The translations under genes were made by a program, and so were the position numbers. The notes below the pieces were generated by a model. That model searched no databases, was not told the DNA's origin, and saw nothing but the letters and a program-made list of their open reading frames with translations. From Rhodococcoides fascians NBRC 12155 = LMG 3623 (GTDB lineage Bacteria > Actinomycetota > Actinomycetes > Mycobacteriales > Mycobacteriaceae): a stretch of 64,000 bases of DNA. The DNA is taken from assembly GCF_001894785.1 (NCBI RefSeq), contig NZ_BCWW01000006.1, positions 248,001 to 312,000 of the forward strand, in the 5' to 3' direction. Shown here piece after piece: positions 50,837 to 60,030 of this stretch. The stretch's first letter is position 1. Each line of letters starts with the position of its first letter.

Positions 50837-53002
50837 CTACAGCATGCAGGAAACGCAGCCCTCGACCTCGGTGCCCTCGAGGGCCATCTGACGCAGACGG
50901 ATGTAGTACAGCGTCTTGATGCCCTTGCGCCATGCGTAGATCTGCGCGCGGTTGATGTCGCGGGTGGTGGCCGTGTCCTTGAAGAACAGCGTCAAGGACA
51001 GGCCCTGATCGACGTGTTGCGTTGCGGCAGCGTAGGTGTCGATGATCTTCTCGTAGCCGATCTCGTACGCGTCCTGGTAGTAATCCAGGTTGTCGTTGTC
51101 GAGGTACGGTGCCGGGTAGTAGACGCGGCCGATCTTGCCTTCCTTGCGGATCTCGATCTTCGACGCCACCGGGTGAATCGACGAGGTGGAGTTGTTGATG
51201 TACGAGATCGAGCCGGTCGGCGGAACGGCCTGCAGGTTCTGGTTGTAAATTCCGTACTCCTGCACCGACGCCTTCAGTGCGGCCCAGTCGGCCTGGGTCG
51301 GGATGGCGACGTCGGAGTCGGCGAACAACTTCGCGACCTTCGGTGTCGCAGGCTCCCACACCTGGTCGGTGTACTTGTCGAAGAACTCACCCGACGCGTA
51401 CTTGGAATCCGGGAAACCCTTGAAGTACTGGCCGCGCGCCTTCGCCAGCTGGTTCGACGCCTGGATGGCGTGGAACAACACCGTGTAGAAGTAGATGTTG
51501 GTGAAGTCGATTCCCTCGGTCGAGCCGTAGTGAATGCGCTCGCGGGCGAGGTAGCCGTGCAGGTTCATCTGACCCAGGCCGATCGCGTGAGAGTCGTTGT
51601 TGCCCTGCTCGATCGACGGTACCGAGAAGATGTGGGTCTGATCCGACACCGCAGTCAGACCACGGATCGCCACCGCGATGGTCTTACCGAAATCGGGCGA
51701 ATCCATCGTCTTGGCAATGTTCAGCGAGCCCAGGTTGCACGAGATGTCCTTGCCCACATGGCTGTACGAGAGGTCGTCGTTGAACGTCGACGGCGTCGAG
51801 ACCTGGAGAATCTCCGAGCACAGGTTGGAGTGAGTGATCTTGCCCTTCACCGGGTTCGCACGATTGACGGTGTCCTCGTACATGATGTACGGGTAGCCGG
51901 ACTCGAACTGCAGCTCGGCGAGAGTCTGAAAGAATTCACGCGACTTGATCTTGGTCTTGCGAATCCTCTTGTCGTCGACCATCTCGTAGTACTTCTCCGA
52001 GACGTTGATGTCGGCGAACGGCACTCCGTAGATGCGCTCGACGTCGTACGGCGAGAACAGGTACATGTCCTCGTTCTTCTTCGCCAGCTCGAACGTGATG
52101 TCCGGGATGACGATTCCGAGGGACAGCGTCTTGATGCGGATCTTTTCGTCGGCGTTCTCACGCTTGGTGTCGAGGAACTTGTACACATCGGGGTGGTGCG
52201 CGTGCAGGTATACCGCGCCCGCGCCCTGGCGTGCCCCGAGCTGGTTGGCGTACGAGAACGAATCCTCGAGCAGCTTCATGATCGGGATGACACCGGATGA
52301 CTGGTTCTCGATCCGCTTGATCGGCGCACCTGCTTCGCGAATGTTGCTCAGCAGCAATGCAACTCCGCCGCCGCGCTTGGACAGCTGCAACGCGGAGTTG
52401 ATGGATCGTCCGATGGACTCCATGTTGTCTTCGATGCGGAGCAGGAAGCACGAGACGGGCTCGCCGCGCTGCTTCTTGCCCGAGTTGAGGAAGGTGGGCG
52501 TCGCGGGCTGGAATCGGCCGGCGATGATCTCGTCCACGAGATCGGTGGCCAGGGCTTCGTCACCGGCCGCCAGCGTCAATGCCACCATGCACACACGGTC
52601 CTCGAAGCGTTCGAGGTAGCGCTTACCGTCGAACGTCTTGAGCGTGTAGGAGGTGTAGTACTTGAACGCACCGAGGAAGGTCGGGAATCGAAACTTCTTC
52701 GAGTACGCGTGGTTGATCAGGAACTTCACGAACTCACGTGAATACTGGTCCAGAACCTCGGGCTCGTAGTAGTTCTCCTCGACCAGGTAGTCCAGCTTCT
52801 CGTCCAGGTCGTGGAAGAACACGGTGTTCTGGTTGACGTGCTGGAGAAAGTACTGATTGGCAGCTTCGCGGTCCTTCTCGAACTGGATCTCACCATTGGG
52901 CCCGTAGAGATTGAGCATCGCGTTGAGCGCGTGATAGTCCATGTCACCGTCGCTGCGAACGGTCGCGGGTGCGGGTGCTGCGTCGGTGATGGTCGGTGCC
53001 AC
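50837..53002 (-). CDS. nrdE: Ribonucleotide reductase class Ib, alpha subunit
   Basis: The 721-aa catalytic subunit reduces ribonucleoside diphosphates. Visible motifs: the redox Cys in [21 protein letters not shown], the glycyl/thiyl region [13 protein letters not shown] and SCNLGSLNI (active Cys), and the C-terminal EGCVSCML Cys pair used by thioredoxin-like NrdH. It lacks the N-terminal ATP-cone of NrdA, as expected for class Ib. It ends the nrdHIE operon; the frame is intact throughout. Confidence 0.97.
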   Translation of the reverse strand: MAPTITDAAPAPATVRSDGDMDYHALNAMLNLYGPNGEIQFEKDREAANQYFLQHVNQNTVFFHDLDEKLDYLVEENYYEPEVLDQYSREFVKFLINHAYSKKFRFPTFLGAFKYYTSYTLKTFDGKRYLERFEDRVCMVALTLAAGDEALATDLVDEIIAGRFQPATPTFLNSGKKQRGEPVSCFLLRIEDNMESIGRSINSALQLSKRGGGVALLLSNIREAGAPIKRIENQSSGVIPIMKLLEDSFSYANQLGARQGAGAVYLHAHHPDVYKFLDTKRENADEKIRIKTLSLGIVIPDITFELAKKNEDMYLFSPYDVERIYGVPFADINVSEKYYEMVDDKRIRKTKIKSREFFQTLAELQFESGYPYIMYEDTVNRANPVKGKITHSNLCSEILQVSTPSTFNDDLSYSHVGKDISCNLGSLNIAKTMDSPDFGKTIAVAIRGLTAVSDQTHIFSVPSIEQGNNDSHAIGLGQMNLHGYLARERIHYGSTEGIDFTNIYFYTVLFHAIQASNQLAKARGQYFKGFPDSKYASGEFFDKYTDQVWEPATPKVAKLFADSDVAIPTQADWAALKASVQEYGIYNQNLQAVPPTGSISYINNSTSSIHPVASKIEIRKEGKIGRVYYPAPYLDNDNLDYYQDAYEIGYEKIIDTYAAATQHVDQGLSLTLFFKDTATTRDINRAQIYAWRKGIKTLYYIRLRQMALEGTEVEGCVSCML

Positions 53003-53036
53003 GGCGGTGCTCCTACTGGTCTGTGGTGGTTGATGC

Positions 53037-53498
53037 TCAGTGCGTGTGGGCAGCGCGACGGACTTCCCGTTCCCAGAAGTCTTCGAGTCCCTCGCGGACT
53101 CGCACTACGTCCTCGGGGGTGCCCATCAATTCGAAGCGGTAGAGATACGGAACCGCGCATTTCTGCGAGATGACGTCTCCGGCAAAGCAGAAGGAGTCAC
53201 CGAAATTGGTGTTTCCGGCAGCGATGACGGCTCTGATCAACGATCGATTGTGCTTGTCGTTGAGAAACTTGATCACACGCTTGGGGACGTAGTTGGTGTC
53301 GCGGCCGGCATACGTCGTTCCTCCGCCGTACGTCGGCACGATCAGGACGTAGGGAGAGTCGACGCGAAACGTGCCGTCCGGATCTCGTAAGGGAATGCGC
53401 GTCGCGGGGATATCCAACTTCGATACGAAACGGTGCGTGTTCTCCGACGCGCTGGAGAAGTAGACGAGTGAGTTCGAGGACTGCTGTTGTGAACTCAC
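53037..53498 (-). CDS. nrdI: Ribonucleotide reductase flavodoxin NrdI
   Basis: A 153-aa NrdI, the flavodoxin that supplies superoxide/peroxide for assembly of the Mn2-tyrosyl radical cofactor of NrdF. Phosphate-loop-like [13 protein letters not shown] (about 13) binds FMN, and [25 protein letters not shown], with the NrdI-specific 50s loop, follows. [18 protein letters not shown] is the FMN ring loop. It lies 34 bp before nrdE and 24 bp after nrdH. Confidence 0.95.
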   Translation of the reverse strand: MSSQQQSSNSLVYFSSASENTHRFVSKLDIPATRIPLRDPDGTFRVDSPYVLIVPTYGGGTTYAGRDTNYVPKRVIKFLNDKHNRSLIRAVIAAGNTNFGDSFCFAGDVISQKCAVPYLYRFELMGTPEDVVRVREGLEDFWEREVRRAAHTH

Positions 53499-53522
53499 CG
53501 CTCACTCACTTTCTCGATCTGT

Positions 53523-53756
53523 TCAAGCAGCGTTCGTCGCGAGGGTCTTGATGCGATCCGGGCGGAAACCGGACCAGTGGTCGTCACCGGCGACGACGAC
53601 GGGGGCCTGCAGGTAACCGAGCGCCATGACGTAGTCACGTGCCTCGGGGTCCTGCGAGATGTCGATGACGGAGTACTCGATACCCGCTTTGTCGAGGGCG
53701 CGGTAGGTGGCATTGCACTGGACGCAGGCGGGCTTGGTGTAAACGGTGATGCTCAT
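53523..53756 (-). CDS. nrdH: Glutaredoxin-like redoxin NrdH
   Basis: A 77-aa redoxin that reduces NrdE, itself reduced by thioredoxin reductase. The active site is CVQC (residues 11-14) in YTKPACVQCNATYRAL; conserved LGYLQAPVVVAGDDHWSGFRPDRI is near the C-terminus, with WSGFRPD a family signature. ATG 53756 has GAGGG about 5 nt upstream. It is the first gene of nrdHIE, with a long 5' region and NrdR boxes. Confidence 0.95.
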   Translation of the reverse strand: MSITVYTKPACVQCNATYRALDKAGIEYSVIDISQDPEARDYVMALGYLQAPVVVAGDDHWSGFRPDRIKTLATNAA

Positions 53757-54158
53757 GGTGTCCCTCTTTCCGTTGTCGCCGTCGGGTGCACCGATGGCGA
53801 CGATGTGCTCTGCGTGTGGCACCGAGAACATCTCCCGCTCAGGGCGACTGCGACCTGCTCGAACCCACGTCGTTCGGGCTCTTCGAGTTGTGGTCTCTCG
53901 GCGGGTCAAACACTACACCTAGTGTCCCCCATCTGCCTAGAACACGAGATGTTGCGAACAACATGCGTGGTATTCGCTGGTCACGGCCGTGCGACCGATG
54001 CTCGTTCACCCCGCATCGGCGTGTCGGACGTCACAAAAGGAGGTGTCTTTCGTCACTACGGACCGTCGCCCCGACAGTGACGTTCCCCTACGACATCCGC
54101 GCACGACGACGGCCCCTCGGAATTGCTCCGAGGGGCCGTCACGTGGATCACGCGAGTG
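53757..54158 (-). promoter_or_regulatory. nrdHIE upstream region with NrdR boxes and hairpin
   Basis: This 402-bp stretch holds no convincing gene. ACACTACACCTAGTGT (53910-53925) is a strong NrdR box; 15 bp on, AACACGAGATGTTGCG (53941-53956) keeps only its left half site. The 5' untranslated region from here to nrdH would be about 150 nt. A separate 7-bp stem CCGATGC/GCATCGG lies at 53995-54019. The rpmJ terminator occupies 54108-54140. On the forward strand a short GTG frame after AAAGGAGGT near 54042 has poor spacing. Confidence 0.6.
54108..54140 (-). terminator. Hairpin downstream of rpmJ
   Basis: A perfect 13-bp stem (GACGGCCCCTCGG with CCGAGGGGCCGTC) with a 7-nt loop lies 18 nt after the rpmJ stop. 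No T tract follows. Confidence 0.7.
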
Positions 54159-54281
54159 TCAGCGTTGACGCGCCTTGAACCGCGGCTCCTTCTTGTTGAT
54201 CACGAACACGACCCCATGGCGGCGAACCACCTGGGCGCCGGGCTTGCTCTTGAGCGATTTCAGAGAATTTCTCACCTTCAT
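54159..54281 (-). CDS. rpmJ: 50S ribosomal protein L36, cysteine-free variant
   Basis: A 40-aa L36. [19 protein letters not shown], then [21 protein letters not shown], matches L36 in order and length, but has none of the four zinc ligands (CxxC...C...H) of the standard form. This is the zinc-independent paralogue, often induced when zinc is scarce. A partial Zur-like sequence TGAAAACGATT at 54295-54305 lies just upstream, but its second half does not match. The normal Cys-containing L36 is presumably elsewhere. Confidence 0.92.
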   Translation of the reverse strand: MKVRNSLKSLKSKPGAQVVRRHGVVFVINKKEPRFKARQR

Positions 54282-54324
54282 GAGACCAGGCTACATGAAA
54301 ACGATTCCCGATACCATCAAGCGG

Positions 54325-54891
54325 TCACGCGCTGACGAGTTCCTTCGACGCCTTGACCAACTCGGCCACGACGTGGCCGATCTCACCGGACACCTCGGCG
54401 TTCTCACGCGGGTGAGCGGTCCCGAACTTGTCGATGGTGCCGCCGATGGAGAGCTGGACGTCCTCGAGTACGGATCCGCCGGCGATGCGGACGGCCTTGC
54501 TCGTGTCCTCGTGGGCCCACTTGGCACCGTTGCCGCTCGGCGATGCGCTGATGACCACGACCGGCTTGCCCACCATGGCACCGGCACCGTAGGGACGTGA
54601 GAGCCAGTCGATGGCGTTCTTCAGCACGGCCGGAATGGTGCCGTTGTATTCGGGCGTGACCAACAGCAGCGCAGAAGCCTTCTCGGCAGCGGCGCGCAGA
54701 GCGAGGGCGGCCGTAGGCACGGAGCCATCGACGTCGATATCCTCGTTGTAGAAGGGAACGTCGCCCAGCCCGTCGTAGACCACGATCTCGGCATCGGCCG
54801 GTGCGACGGTGACTGCAGTCTCGGCAATCTGCTTGTTCACCGATTCGGCGCGCAGGCTTCCGACGAGAACGAGTACGTGTGCGTCTGACAT
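54325..54891 (-). CDS. NADPH-dependent FMN reductase/quinone reductase (Rv3054c-like)
   Basis: A 188-aa flavodoxin-fold reductase. LVLVGSLRAESVNKQIAETA (about 8) is the FMN phosphate loop and LVTPEYNGTIPAVLKNAIDWLSRP (about 78) the conserved flavin-contact segment. GKPVVVISASPSGNGAKWA follows. Family members reduce FMN, quinones or azo dyes using NAD(P)H. It is divergent from a TetR regulator with an operator between them, so it is probably the regulated target. In M. tuberculosis the two genes have the same layout (Rv3054c-Rv3055). Confidence 0.9.
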   Translation of the reverse strand: MSDAHVLVLVGSLRAESVNKQIAETAVTVAPADAEIVVYDGLGDVPFYNEDIDVDGSVPTAALALRAAAEKASALLLVTPEYNGTIPAVLKNAIDWLSRPYGAGAMVGKPVVVISASPSGNGAKWAHEDTSKAVRIAGGSVLEDVQLSIGGTIDKFGTAHPRENAEVSGEIGHVVAELVKASKELVSA

Positions 54892-54947
54892 GAAATCTTC
54901 CTTCGAAAGTTCGGATGACGTGATCGTCGTGTCAATTCATACCATCC

Positions 54948-54967
54948 AAGCGGACCGCGGTCCACTT
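54948..54967. promoter_or_regulatory. TetR operator between reductase and TetR genes
   Basis: AAGCGGACCGCGGTCCACTT is a near-perfect palindrome (9 of 10 arm positions) located 28 bp before the regulator start and 57 bp before the reductase start. Position and size fit the binding site of the adjacent TetR protein, which would repress both directions. The site overlaps TTG 54966, so a later regulator start is preferred. Confidence 0.65.
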
Positions 54968-54995
54968 GTATTCCTCAGCGAGGTACCCTGAACAG

Positions 54996-55595
54996 GTGAC
55001 CGGTCCGATGCTGCCCGTAGTAGGCGAAGACTCCGAACGCTGTGACGCTGCCCGCAACCGCCGGCTGCTTCTCGACGCCGCGACGGAGCTGGTGGCGACC
55101 CTCGGTGCCGACGCCGTCACCATGGAGGCCGTGGCAACGAGGGCCGGCGTCGGCAAAGGCACCGTGTTCCGGCGCTTCGGCAACCGCGCCGGGTTGATGC
55201 GAGCCCTGTTGGATCACACCGAGAAGATGTTGCAGAGCTCGTTCATGTTCGGCGAACCGCCGCTCGGGCCCGGTGCCGATCCCATCGACCGCCTCGTCGC
55301 GTTCGGTCGGGCACGGCTGGAGTTCGTCAGGGTTCAGGGTGAGGTGCTGCGGGCCGCGGAAAGCTCGGCCGACGCTCGGTATTCGGCTCCGGCGCACATG
55401 GTCAATTTCACACACGTTCTGTCTTTGCTCCGTGCAGCCGGCGTGGAGGGAGACCTGGAACTTCTCACCTATTGGCTGCTCACCCCCCTGGAAGCCACGT
55501 TGGTGCTGCACCAGTACCGAGACCTCGGAATGACGATGGATCGTCTGGCCGACGGGTGGGAAGATCTGGTGCGCAGAGCAACTCGCGTCCCATAG
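54996..55595 (+). CDS. TetR-family transcriptional regulator (Rv3055-like)
   Basis: A 199-aa regulator. The helix-turn-helix is in ATELVATLGADAVTMEAVATRAGVGKGTVFRRFGNRAGLMRAL (about 27-70). The C-terminal ligand domain is helical (DPIDRLVAFGRARLEFVRVQGEVLRAAE, LTYWLLTPLEATLVLHQYRDLG). GTG 54996 is chosen since an earlier TTG falls within the operator; ATG 55008 is another option. It probably controls the divergent flavin reductase and itself in response to a small molecule, likely a quinone or other toxic compound. Confidence 0.88.
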   Translation: MTGPMLPVVGEDSERCDAARNRRLLLDAATELVATLGADAVTMEAVATRAGVGKGTVFRRFGNRAGLMRALLDHTEKMLQSSFMFGEPPLGPGADPIDRLVAFGRARLEFVRVQGEVLRAAESSADARYSAPAHMVNFTHVLSLLRAAGVEGDLELLTYWLLTPLEATLVLHQYRDLGMTMDRLADGWEDLVRRATRVP

Positions 55596-55605
55596 CGGTT
55601 GTCGG

Positions 55606-56400
55606 TCACGTCGCGAGGATCGACAGTGCCGCCGAATGCAAGGCAGTTCCGTACGAACGGCCGTGTCCGGCCGCATGTACGGCCAGAGGATGCAACTGGT
55701 GCAGGGCGGTCCGGTCGCGCCACCCCGTCCGCAGCGGGTGCACGGACTCGTAGCCGTCGACCATGGCGTCCAGATGAGGACAGCCGAACAGTGCCGCCAT
55801 CGCCAGATCCGTTTCGCGATGGCCGCCGTGTGCCGCGGGATCGATGAGCACGACACCCGCATCGGTCCAGAAGACGTTGCCGTTCCACAGGTCTCCGTGG
55901 ATTCGACTGGGCGGTTCACCGTCGTCGAACTCGCCGTCCGCCACCCGCTCGCACGCCGCCTCGACGGTCGCCGCCTCGGACTGCGTCACGTTTCCGGCGT
56001 CGACCGCGATCCGCAGATACGGCAGCACTCGCTCGGCGGCGTAGAACGAACCCCACGTGGCGTGGACAGTGTTGGTCATGGGCCGCGAGCCGATGAACAA
56101 CTGCCCGGGAAACGGTGTGCCGTCCGGGCGATTCGGCGGAGCCCCGAATCCGGCCGCGCCGCCGTCGTGCATCCGGGCCAGTGCGCGCCCGAATCGACGG
56201 GCCGCGATCTCGGTGGGACGCGCGGCCGTCAACCGCTCGAGTTCGATGAACGTCGGTCCGCGATCGAGAACACCGACGACAGGCACCCCTGTCTCACCGA
56301 GCCACGCGAGTCCCGTCGCCTCGGCCTCGAAGAAGTCCGGGTGCGCGCGGGTATCTCGCTTGACGAAGGTATCGGTGGATCCGCTCACGTCGAACGACAC
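55606..56400 (-). CDS. Fructosamine kinase-family protein
   Basis: A 264-aa aminoglycoside-kinase-fold protein (fructosamine-3-kinase type). It has the catalytic HGDLWNGNVFW (about 186) and metal site DPAAHGGHRETDLAMAALFG (about 203), with PTFIELERL as hinge. Bacterial members phosphorylate ribulosamines or fructosamines formed by protein glycation, allowing repair; not tested here. The GTG at 56398-56400 begins MSFDVSGSTDTFVKRDTR. It diverges from nadE across about 55 bp and converges with the TetR gene after 10 bp. Confidence 0.88.
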   Translation of the reverse strand: MSFDVSGSTDTFVKRDTRAHPDFFEAEATGLAWLGETGVPVVGVLDRGPTFIELERLTAARPTEIAARRFGRALARMHDGGAAGFGAPPNRPDGTPFPGQLFIGSRPMTNTVHATWGSFYAAERVLPYLRIAVDAGNVTQSEAATVEAACERVADGEFDDGEPPSRIHGDLWNGNVFWTDAGVVLIDPAAHGGHRETDLAMAALFGCPHLDAMVDGYESVHPLRTGWRDRTALHQLHPLAVHAAGHGRSYGTALHSAALSILAT

Positions 56401-56454
56401 TACGCATCCTTCTCGACCCGAACGCGTACCCGCACTCGTCATTAGGATGATCGG

Positions 56455-57300
56455 ATGGGACACATCAACTCGGAATTGCGCTCCGGAATCATGCGTGAGC
56501 TGGCGGTACAGTCGACCATCGATCCGGTGACGGAGGTCCGCAGGCGCGTGGACTTCCTCAAGGACTACCTCGCGTCGACACCGGCCTCCGGTTTCGTACT
56601 CGGGATCAGCGGCGGACAGGACAGCACGCTCACCGGCAAGCTCGCACAACGGGCGGTGACCGAACTACGTGCCGACGGGCACGAGGCCGAATTCGTCGCC
56701 GTACGGCTCCCCTACGGTGTGCAGGCCGACGAGGACGACGCGGCGATCGCACTGAAGTTCATCGATCCCGACCGCACGGTGACGGTGAACATCAAGGAGG
56801 CCTCCGATGCCGCAGCCGCTGCGACCGCCGAGGCTCTGGGAACCGGCGAGGTCCGAGATTTCGTGCGCGGCAACATCAAAGCACGTCAACGCATGGTCGC
56901 CCAGTACGCGATCGCCGGCGAACTCGGCTATGTGGTCGTCGGCACCGATCACGCGGCCGAGGCGGTCACCGGCTTCTTCACCAAGTTCGGCGACGGCGGG
57001 GTGGATTTGACACCTCTGACCGGCCTGACCAAGCGACAAGGCGCTGCGCTGCTGCGCGAGCTCGGTGCGCCCGAAAGTACCTGGCGCAAAGTCCCCACCG
57101 CGGATCTCGAAGACGATCGACCGGCTCTGCCCGACGAGGAAGCACTCGGCGTCACATACGAGCAGATCGACGACTACCTCGAAGGCAAGGACGTCACCGA
57201 GGAAGTGGCCGACAAACTCGAGAAGATGTTCGCCGCGACGCGGCACAAGCGAACCGTTCCAGTGACACCGTTCGACGATTGGTGGAAGAACGGTCACTGA
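56455..57300 (+). CDS. nadE: Ammonia-dependent NAD+ synthetase
   Basis: A 281-aa NadE that adenylates nicotinic-acid adenine dinucleotide and amidates it. The PP-loop is [18 protein letters not shown] (about 47). [38 protein letters not shown] (about 163-200) and [26 protein letters not shown] complete the family signatures. No glutaminase domain is fused, so ammonia is used directly; mycobacteria have the larger glutamine-dependent enzyme. It converges with moaD. Confidence 0.95.
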   Translation: MGHINSELRSGIMRELAVQSTIDPVTEVRRRVDFLKDYLASTPASGFVLGISGGQDSTLTGKLAQRAVTELRADGHEAEFVAVRLPYGVQADEDDAAIALKFIDPDRTVTVNIKEASDAAAAATAEALGTGEVRDFVRGNIKARQRMVAQYAIAGELGYVVVGTDHAAEAVTGFFTKFGDGGVDLTPLTGLTKRQGAALLRELGAPESTWRKVPTADLEDDRPALPDEEALGVTYEQIDDYLEGKDVTEEVADKLEKMFAATRHKRTVPVTPFDDWWKNGH

Positions 57301-57330
57301 CCGACCTTCGTCGGCGGCGATCGGTGACGA

Positions 57331-57576
57331 TCAGCCGCCGGCGAACGGCGGCAGTACGTCGACTCTGCTGCCTACGGACCGCCCCAGATCGCGGGTCAAC
57401 TCGTCTCCGACCAGATACGCCGACACCCGCAGAATCGGTTCCATCGGGGCTCCGTACCGAGAACGGATGGCCTCGCGCAATTCTCCCAGCGTCGCACCGG
57501 CCGGCAGAGTGAGGTGTTCCGACTCGCAGCCGGACGCGTCGACGGCGGCTGCGAAGTACCGCACCTCCACCTGCAT
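57331..57576 (-). CDS. moaD: Molybdopterin synthase small subunit
   Basis: An 81-aa ubiquitin-like sulfur carrier. The start MQVEVRYFAAAVDASG and the end VDVLPPFAGG, with the C-terminal Gly-Gly that is adenylated and thiocarboxylated, are diagnostic. It donates sulfur to precursor Z in MoaE. It lies 31 bp after moaA on the same strand, and converges with nadE. Confidence 0.92.
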   Translation of the reverse strand: MQVEVRYFAAAVDASGCESEHLTLPAGATLGELREAIRSRYGAPMEPILRVSAYLVGDELTRDLGRSVGSRVDVLPPFAGG

Positions 57577-57607
57577 CGTTCGACTATCGGTCGTGCTGGG
57601 CTGTGTC

Positions 57608-58690
57608 TCAACCACCGATTGCTCCCATACTGCGGGTCGGTGGCACGAAGCCCTCGGCGTCGATGCCGTGCCCGGCCCATTTGTTCCACATGGCTCCGCG
57701 CCATACTGCTGCCAGCTCGTCATCGGTGGCACCGCCCCGCAGCGCCGCGCGAAGATCCGTCTCGTCGTCGCTGAACAGGCAGGACCTGATGGTCCCCTCG
57801 GCGGTGAGCCTCGTGCGATCACAGTCGCCGCAGAACGAGCGCGTGACGGACGCGATGATTCCCACGGTTGCCTCCGTGCCGTCCACGCTCCATTCCTCGG
57901 CGGGAGCGGACGGATCGGCGCGACCCACTTCACGAAGATCGAAAGCAGTGGACAGCTCGTCGAGCAACGTCTGGGCGTCGATCATGTTGTTGCGGGCCCA
58001 TTCGTGATCGGCGTCGAGTGGCATCTGCTCGATGAATCGAAGCGCGACCCCCTCGTCCAGACACCACCGGAGCAGATCCACGGAGCCGGAGAGCGTATCT
58101 CGCATCAGTACGGCATTGACCTTCACCGGACCGATGCCCGCCTTCTTGGCCGCTCGGATACCGGCCAGCACCGACGGCAGACGATCGCGTCGAGTCAAGC
58201 GCGCGAACTGTTCACGATCGACCGAGTCCAACGACACGTTGACGCGCGTCAGACCGGCCTCGGCGAGGGCCTGCGCACGATGTTCCAGACCGACGGCATT
58301 GGTGGTCATGGACAACGGAACGCCGTCCGCCACAGCGGAGCACGAACGAAGGATCTCGTCCAGGTCTCGGCGCATCAGAGGCTCACCGCCGGTGAAACGC
58401 ACGTCGCGTATTCCCAACAGGCGCACGGCAACCGAGACGACCCGAGCGATCTCGCCAGCGGTCAGTAGGTCGGCTGCGGGGATTGCCGGCAGCCCCTCCT
58501 CCGGCATGCAATACGTGCACCGCAGCGAGCACTTCTCGGTGATCGAGATGCGCAGATCGCGTGCCACCCGCCCGAAGCGATCGATCAGATGCGGCACGTC
58601 GGGACGATCGTCCACCGGGCCGAACGACGACCCCGAGGAAGCTGCGCCTATACGTGGGATCCCGAGGGACGTGACACTGTCCACCGTCAC
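57608..58690 (-). CDS. moaA: GTP 3',8-cyclase
   Basis: A 360-aa radical SAM enzyme that starts molybdenum cofactor synthesis from GTP. The first cluster motif is [19 protein letters not shown] (about 57-70); [13 protein letters not shown] follows; the C-terminal cluster is in [22 protein letters not shown] (about 286-305). The C-terminal GG (AIGG) is conserved. The GTG at 58690 has GAGG upstream and gives the same length as mycobacterial MoaA2; ATG 58720 is an alternative. It is divergent from moeA across about 150 bp. Confidence 0.95.
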   Translation of the reverse strand: MTVDSVTSLGIPRIGAASSGSSFGPVDDRPDVPHLIDRFGRVARDLRISITEKCSLRCTYCMPEEGLPAIPAADLLTAGEIARVVSVAVRLLGIRDVRFTGGEPLMRRDLDEILRSCSAVADGVPLSMTTNAVGLEHRAQALAEAGLTRVNVSLDSVDREQFARLTRRDRLPSVLAGIRAAKKAGIGPVKVNAVLMRDTLSGSVDLLRWCLDEGVALRFIEQMPLDADHEWARNNMIDAQTLLDELSTAFDLREVGRADPSAPAEEWSVDGTEATVGIIASVTRSFCGDCDRTRLTAEGTIRSCLFSDDETDLRAALRGGATDDELAAVWRGAMWNKWAGHGIDAEGFVPPTRSMGAIGG

Positions 58691-58839
58691 CTCACACCTC
58701 GAATCCGTCTGTTCCTGCATGTCTCACATCGGCTTGTCTACCCAGTATGCCGCAGCCCACACGCGCCCGTCGTGTCGGCGTGCCTAGGATTGGCAGCCAT
58801 GACGGCTGAGCACACTCGAGCGATCACCGGACCTGCACT

Positions 58840-60030
58840 GTGAGCGCCGTATCCGTCGAGGAGCACGCAGCAGCGATCGAGTGGCTGCTCGCAGACTTGG
58901 GCACCCGAGCAGCTCAACGAGTGCCGCTGACCGACGCACTGGGGCGGGTGGCATTCCACGACGTGACCTCCCCCGTCGATCTACCTCTGTTCCGGAATTC
59001 GCAGATGGACGGTTATGCGGTCGATTCTCGCTCGGTGCAGTCTGCGCCCGTGACGCTTCCGGTATCGACGATCATCGCTGCCGGACCCACCCGACCCTCA
59101 ACGCTCACGCCCGGTAGCGCAGCCAAGATCATGACCGGTGCACCGATACCCGACGGAGCGGACGCCATCGTCCCCGTGGAGGACACCACGGTGACCACCG
59201 CAGGTGCGGTGACCGTCGAACGAGCCCGCGTCGCAGGCGAATTCGTGCGCGAACAGGGTAGCGACGTACGCGCGGGAACGATCCTGATCGACGCGGGCAG
59301 AGTGCTCGAGCCCCGGCACATCTCGGTTCTCGCGGCCGTCGGACTGGCCACCGTCGACGTACGGTCGCGTCCTCGTGTGGCCGTGGTGACCACCGGAGCA
59401 GAGTTGGCCGACGCAGGCGAGACGCTCTCGCCCGGTCAGATCTTCGACTCGAACGGCATCACTCTTGCCGCGCACCTGCGCGCGAGCGGTGCCGACGTGG
59501 TCACCGTCGCACGCAGCACCGACGATCCGGAACGCTTCCGAAGCATCCTCACCTCCGCAGCCGCATCGGCGGAGCTCATCATCACCTCCGGTGGAGTGTC
59601 GATGGGCGACTTCGAGGTGGTCAAGGACGTTCTCGCGCCGCTGGGTGGACAGTTCGGATCGGTTCGGATGCAACCGGGTGGACCGCAGGGCATCACGATG
59701 TTCGACGGCACTCCGGTCCTGAGTTTCCCCGGCAACCCCGTCAGCACCGTGGTGGCGTACATCATGTTCGCGCGCAACATCGTTCGGCGATCTGGCGGCC
59801 TGCCACCGGTCTTGTCGGGCCCTGCGACTCTGTTCCAGTCGATCACCTCGCCGCCGGGCAGGCGTCAACTGCTCCGCGGGAAATTGCGTGACGACGGCCG
59901 GGTCGAACTGGTCGCCGGACCGGGGTCCCACCTGGTGGCCGCACTGGCGTGGGCCGACGTGCTCATCGACATCGCCGCCGAGACGACCGAACTCGCCGCA
60001 GGATCACCCGTGGAGGTATGGCCGCTGTGA
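58840..60030 (+). CDS. moeA: Molybdopterin molybdenumtransferase
   Basis: A 396-aa MoeA that inserts molybdate into adenylated molybdopterin. Motifs: FRNSQMDGYAVDSRS (about 52), GAKIMTGAPIPDGADAIVPVEDT-like text (SAAKIMTGAPIPDGADAIVP, about 95), VVTTGAELADAGETLSPGQIFDSNG, TSGGVSMGDFEVVKDVL and LSFPGNPVSTVVAY. GTG 58840 has no clear ribosome-binding site, and may be leaderless. It is cotranslated with the MoaC-MogA fusion (GTGA overlap). Confidence 0.94.
   Translation: MSAVSVEEHAAAIEWLLADLGTRAAQRVPLTDALGRVAFHDVTSPVDLPLFRNSQMDGYAVDSRSVQSAPVTLPVSTIIAAGPTRPSTLTPGSAAKIMTGAPIPDGADAIVPVEDTTVTTAGAVTVERARVAGEFVREQGSDVRAGTILIDAGRVLEPRHISVLAAVGLATVDVRSRPRVAVVTTGAELADAGETLSPGQIFDSNGITLAAHLRASGADVVTVARSTDDPERFRSILTSAAASAELIITSGGVSMGDFEVVKDVLAPLGGQFGSVRMQPGGPQGITMFDGTPVLSFPGNPVSTVVAYIMFARNIVRRSGGLPPVLSGPATLFQSITSPPGRRQLLRGKLRDDGRVELVAGPGSHLVAALAWADVLIDIAAETTELAAGSPVEVWPL

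Noticed and set aside
54042..54166. 41-codon GTG frame following AAAGGAGGT in the nrdH-rpmJ gap
   Set aside because: The start is 1 nt from the ribosome-binding-like sequence, the frame crosses the rpmJ terminator, and the peptide has no features.
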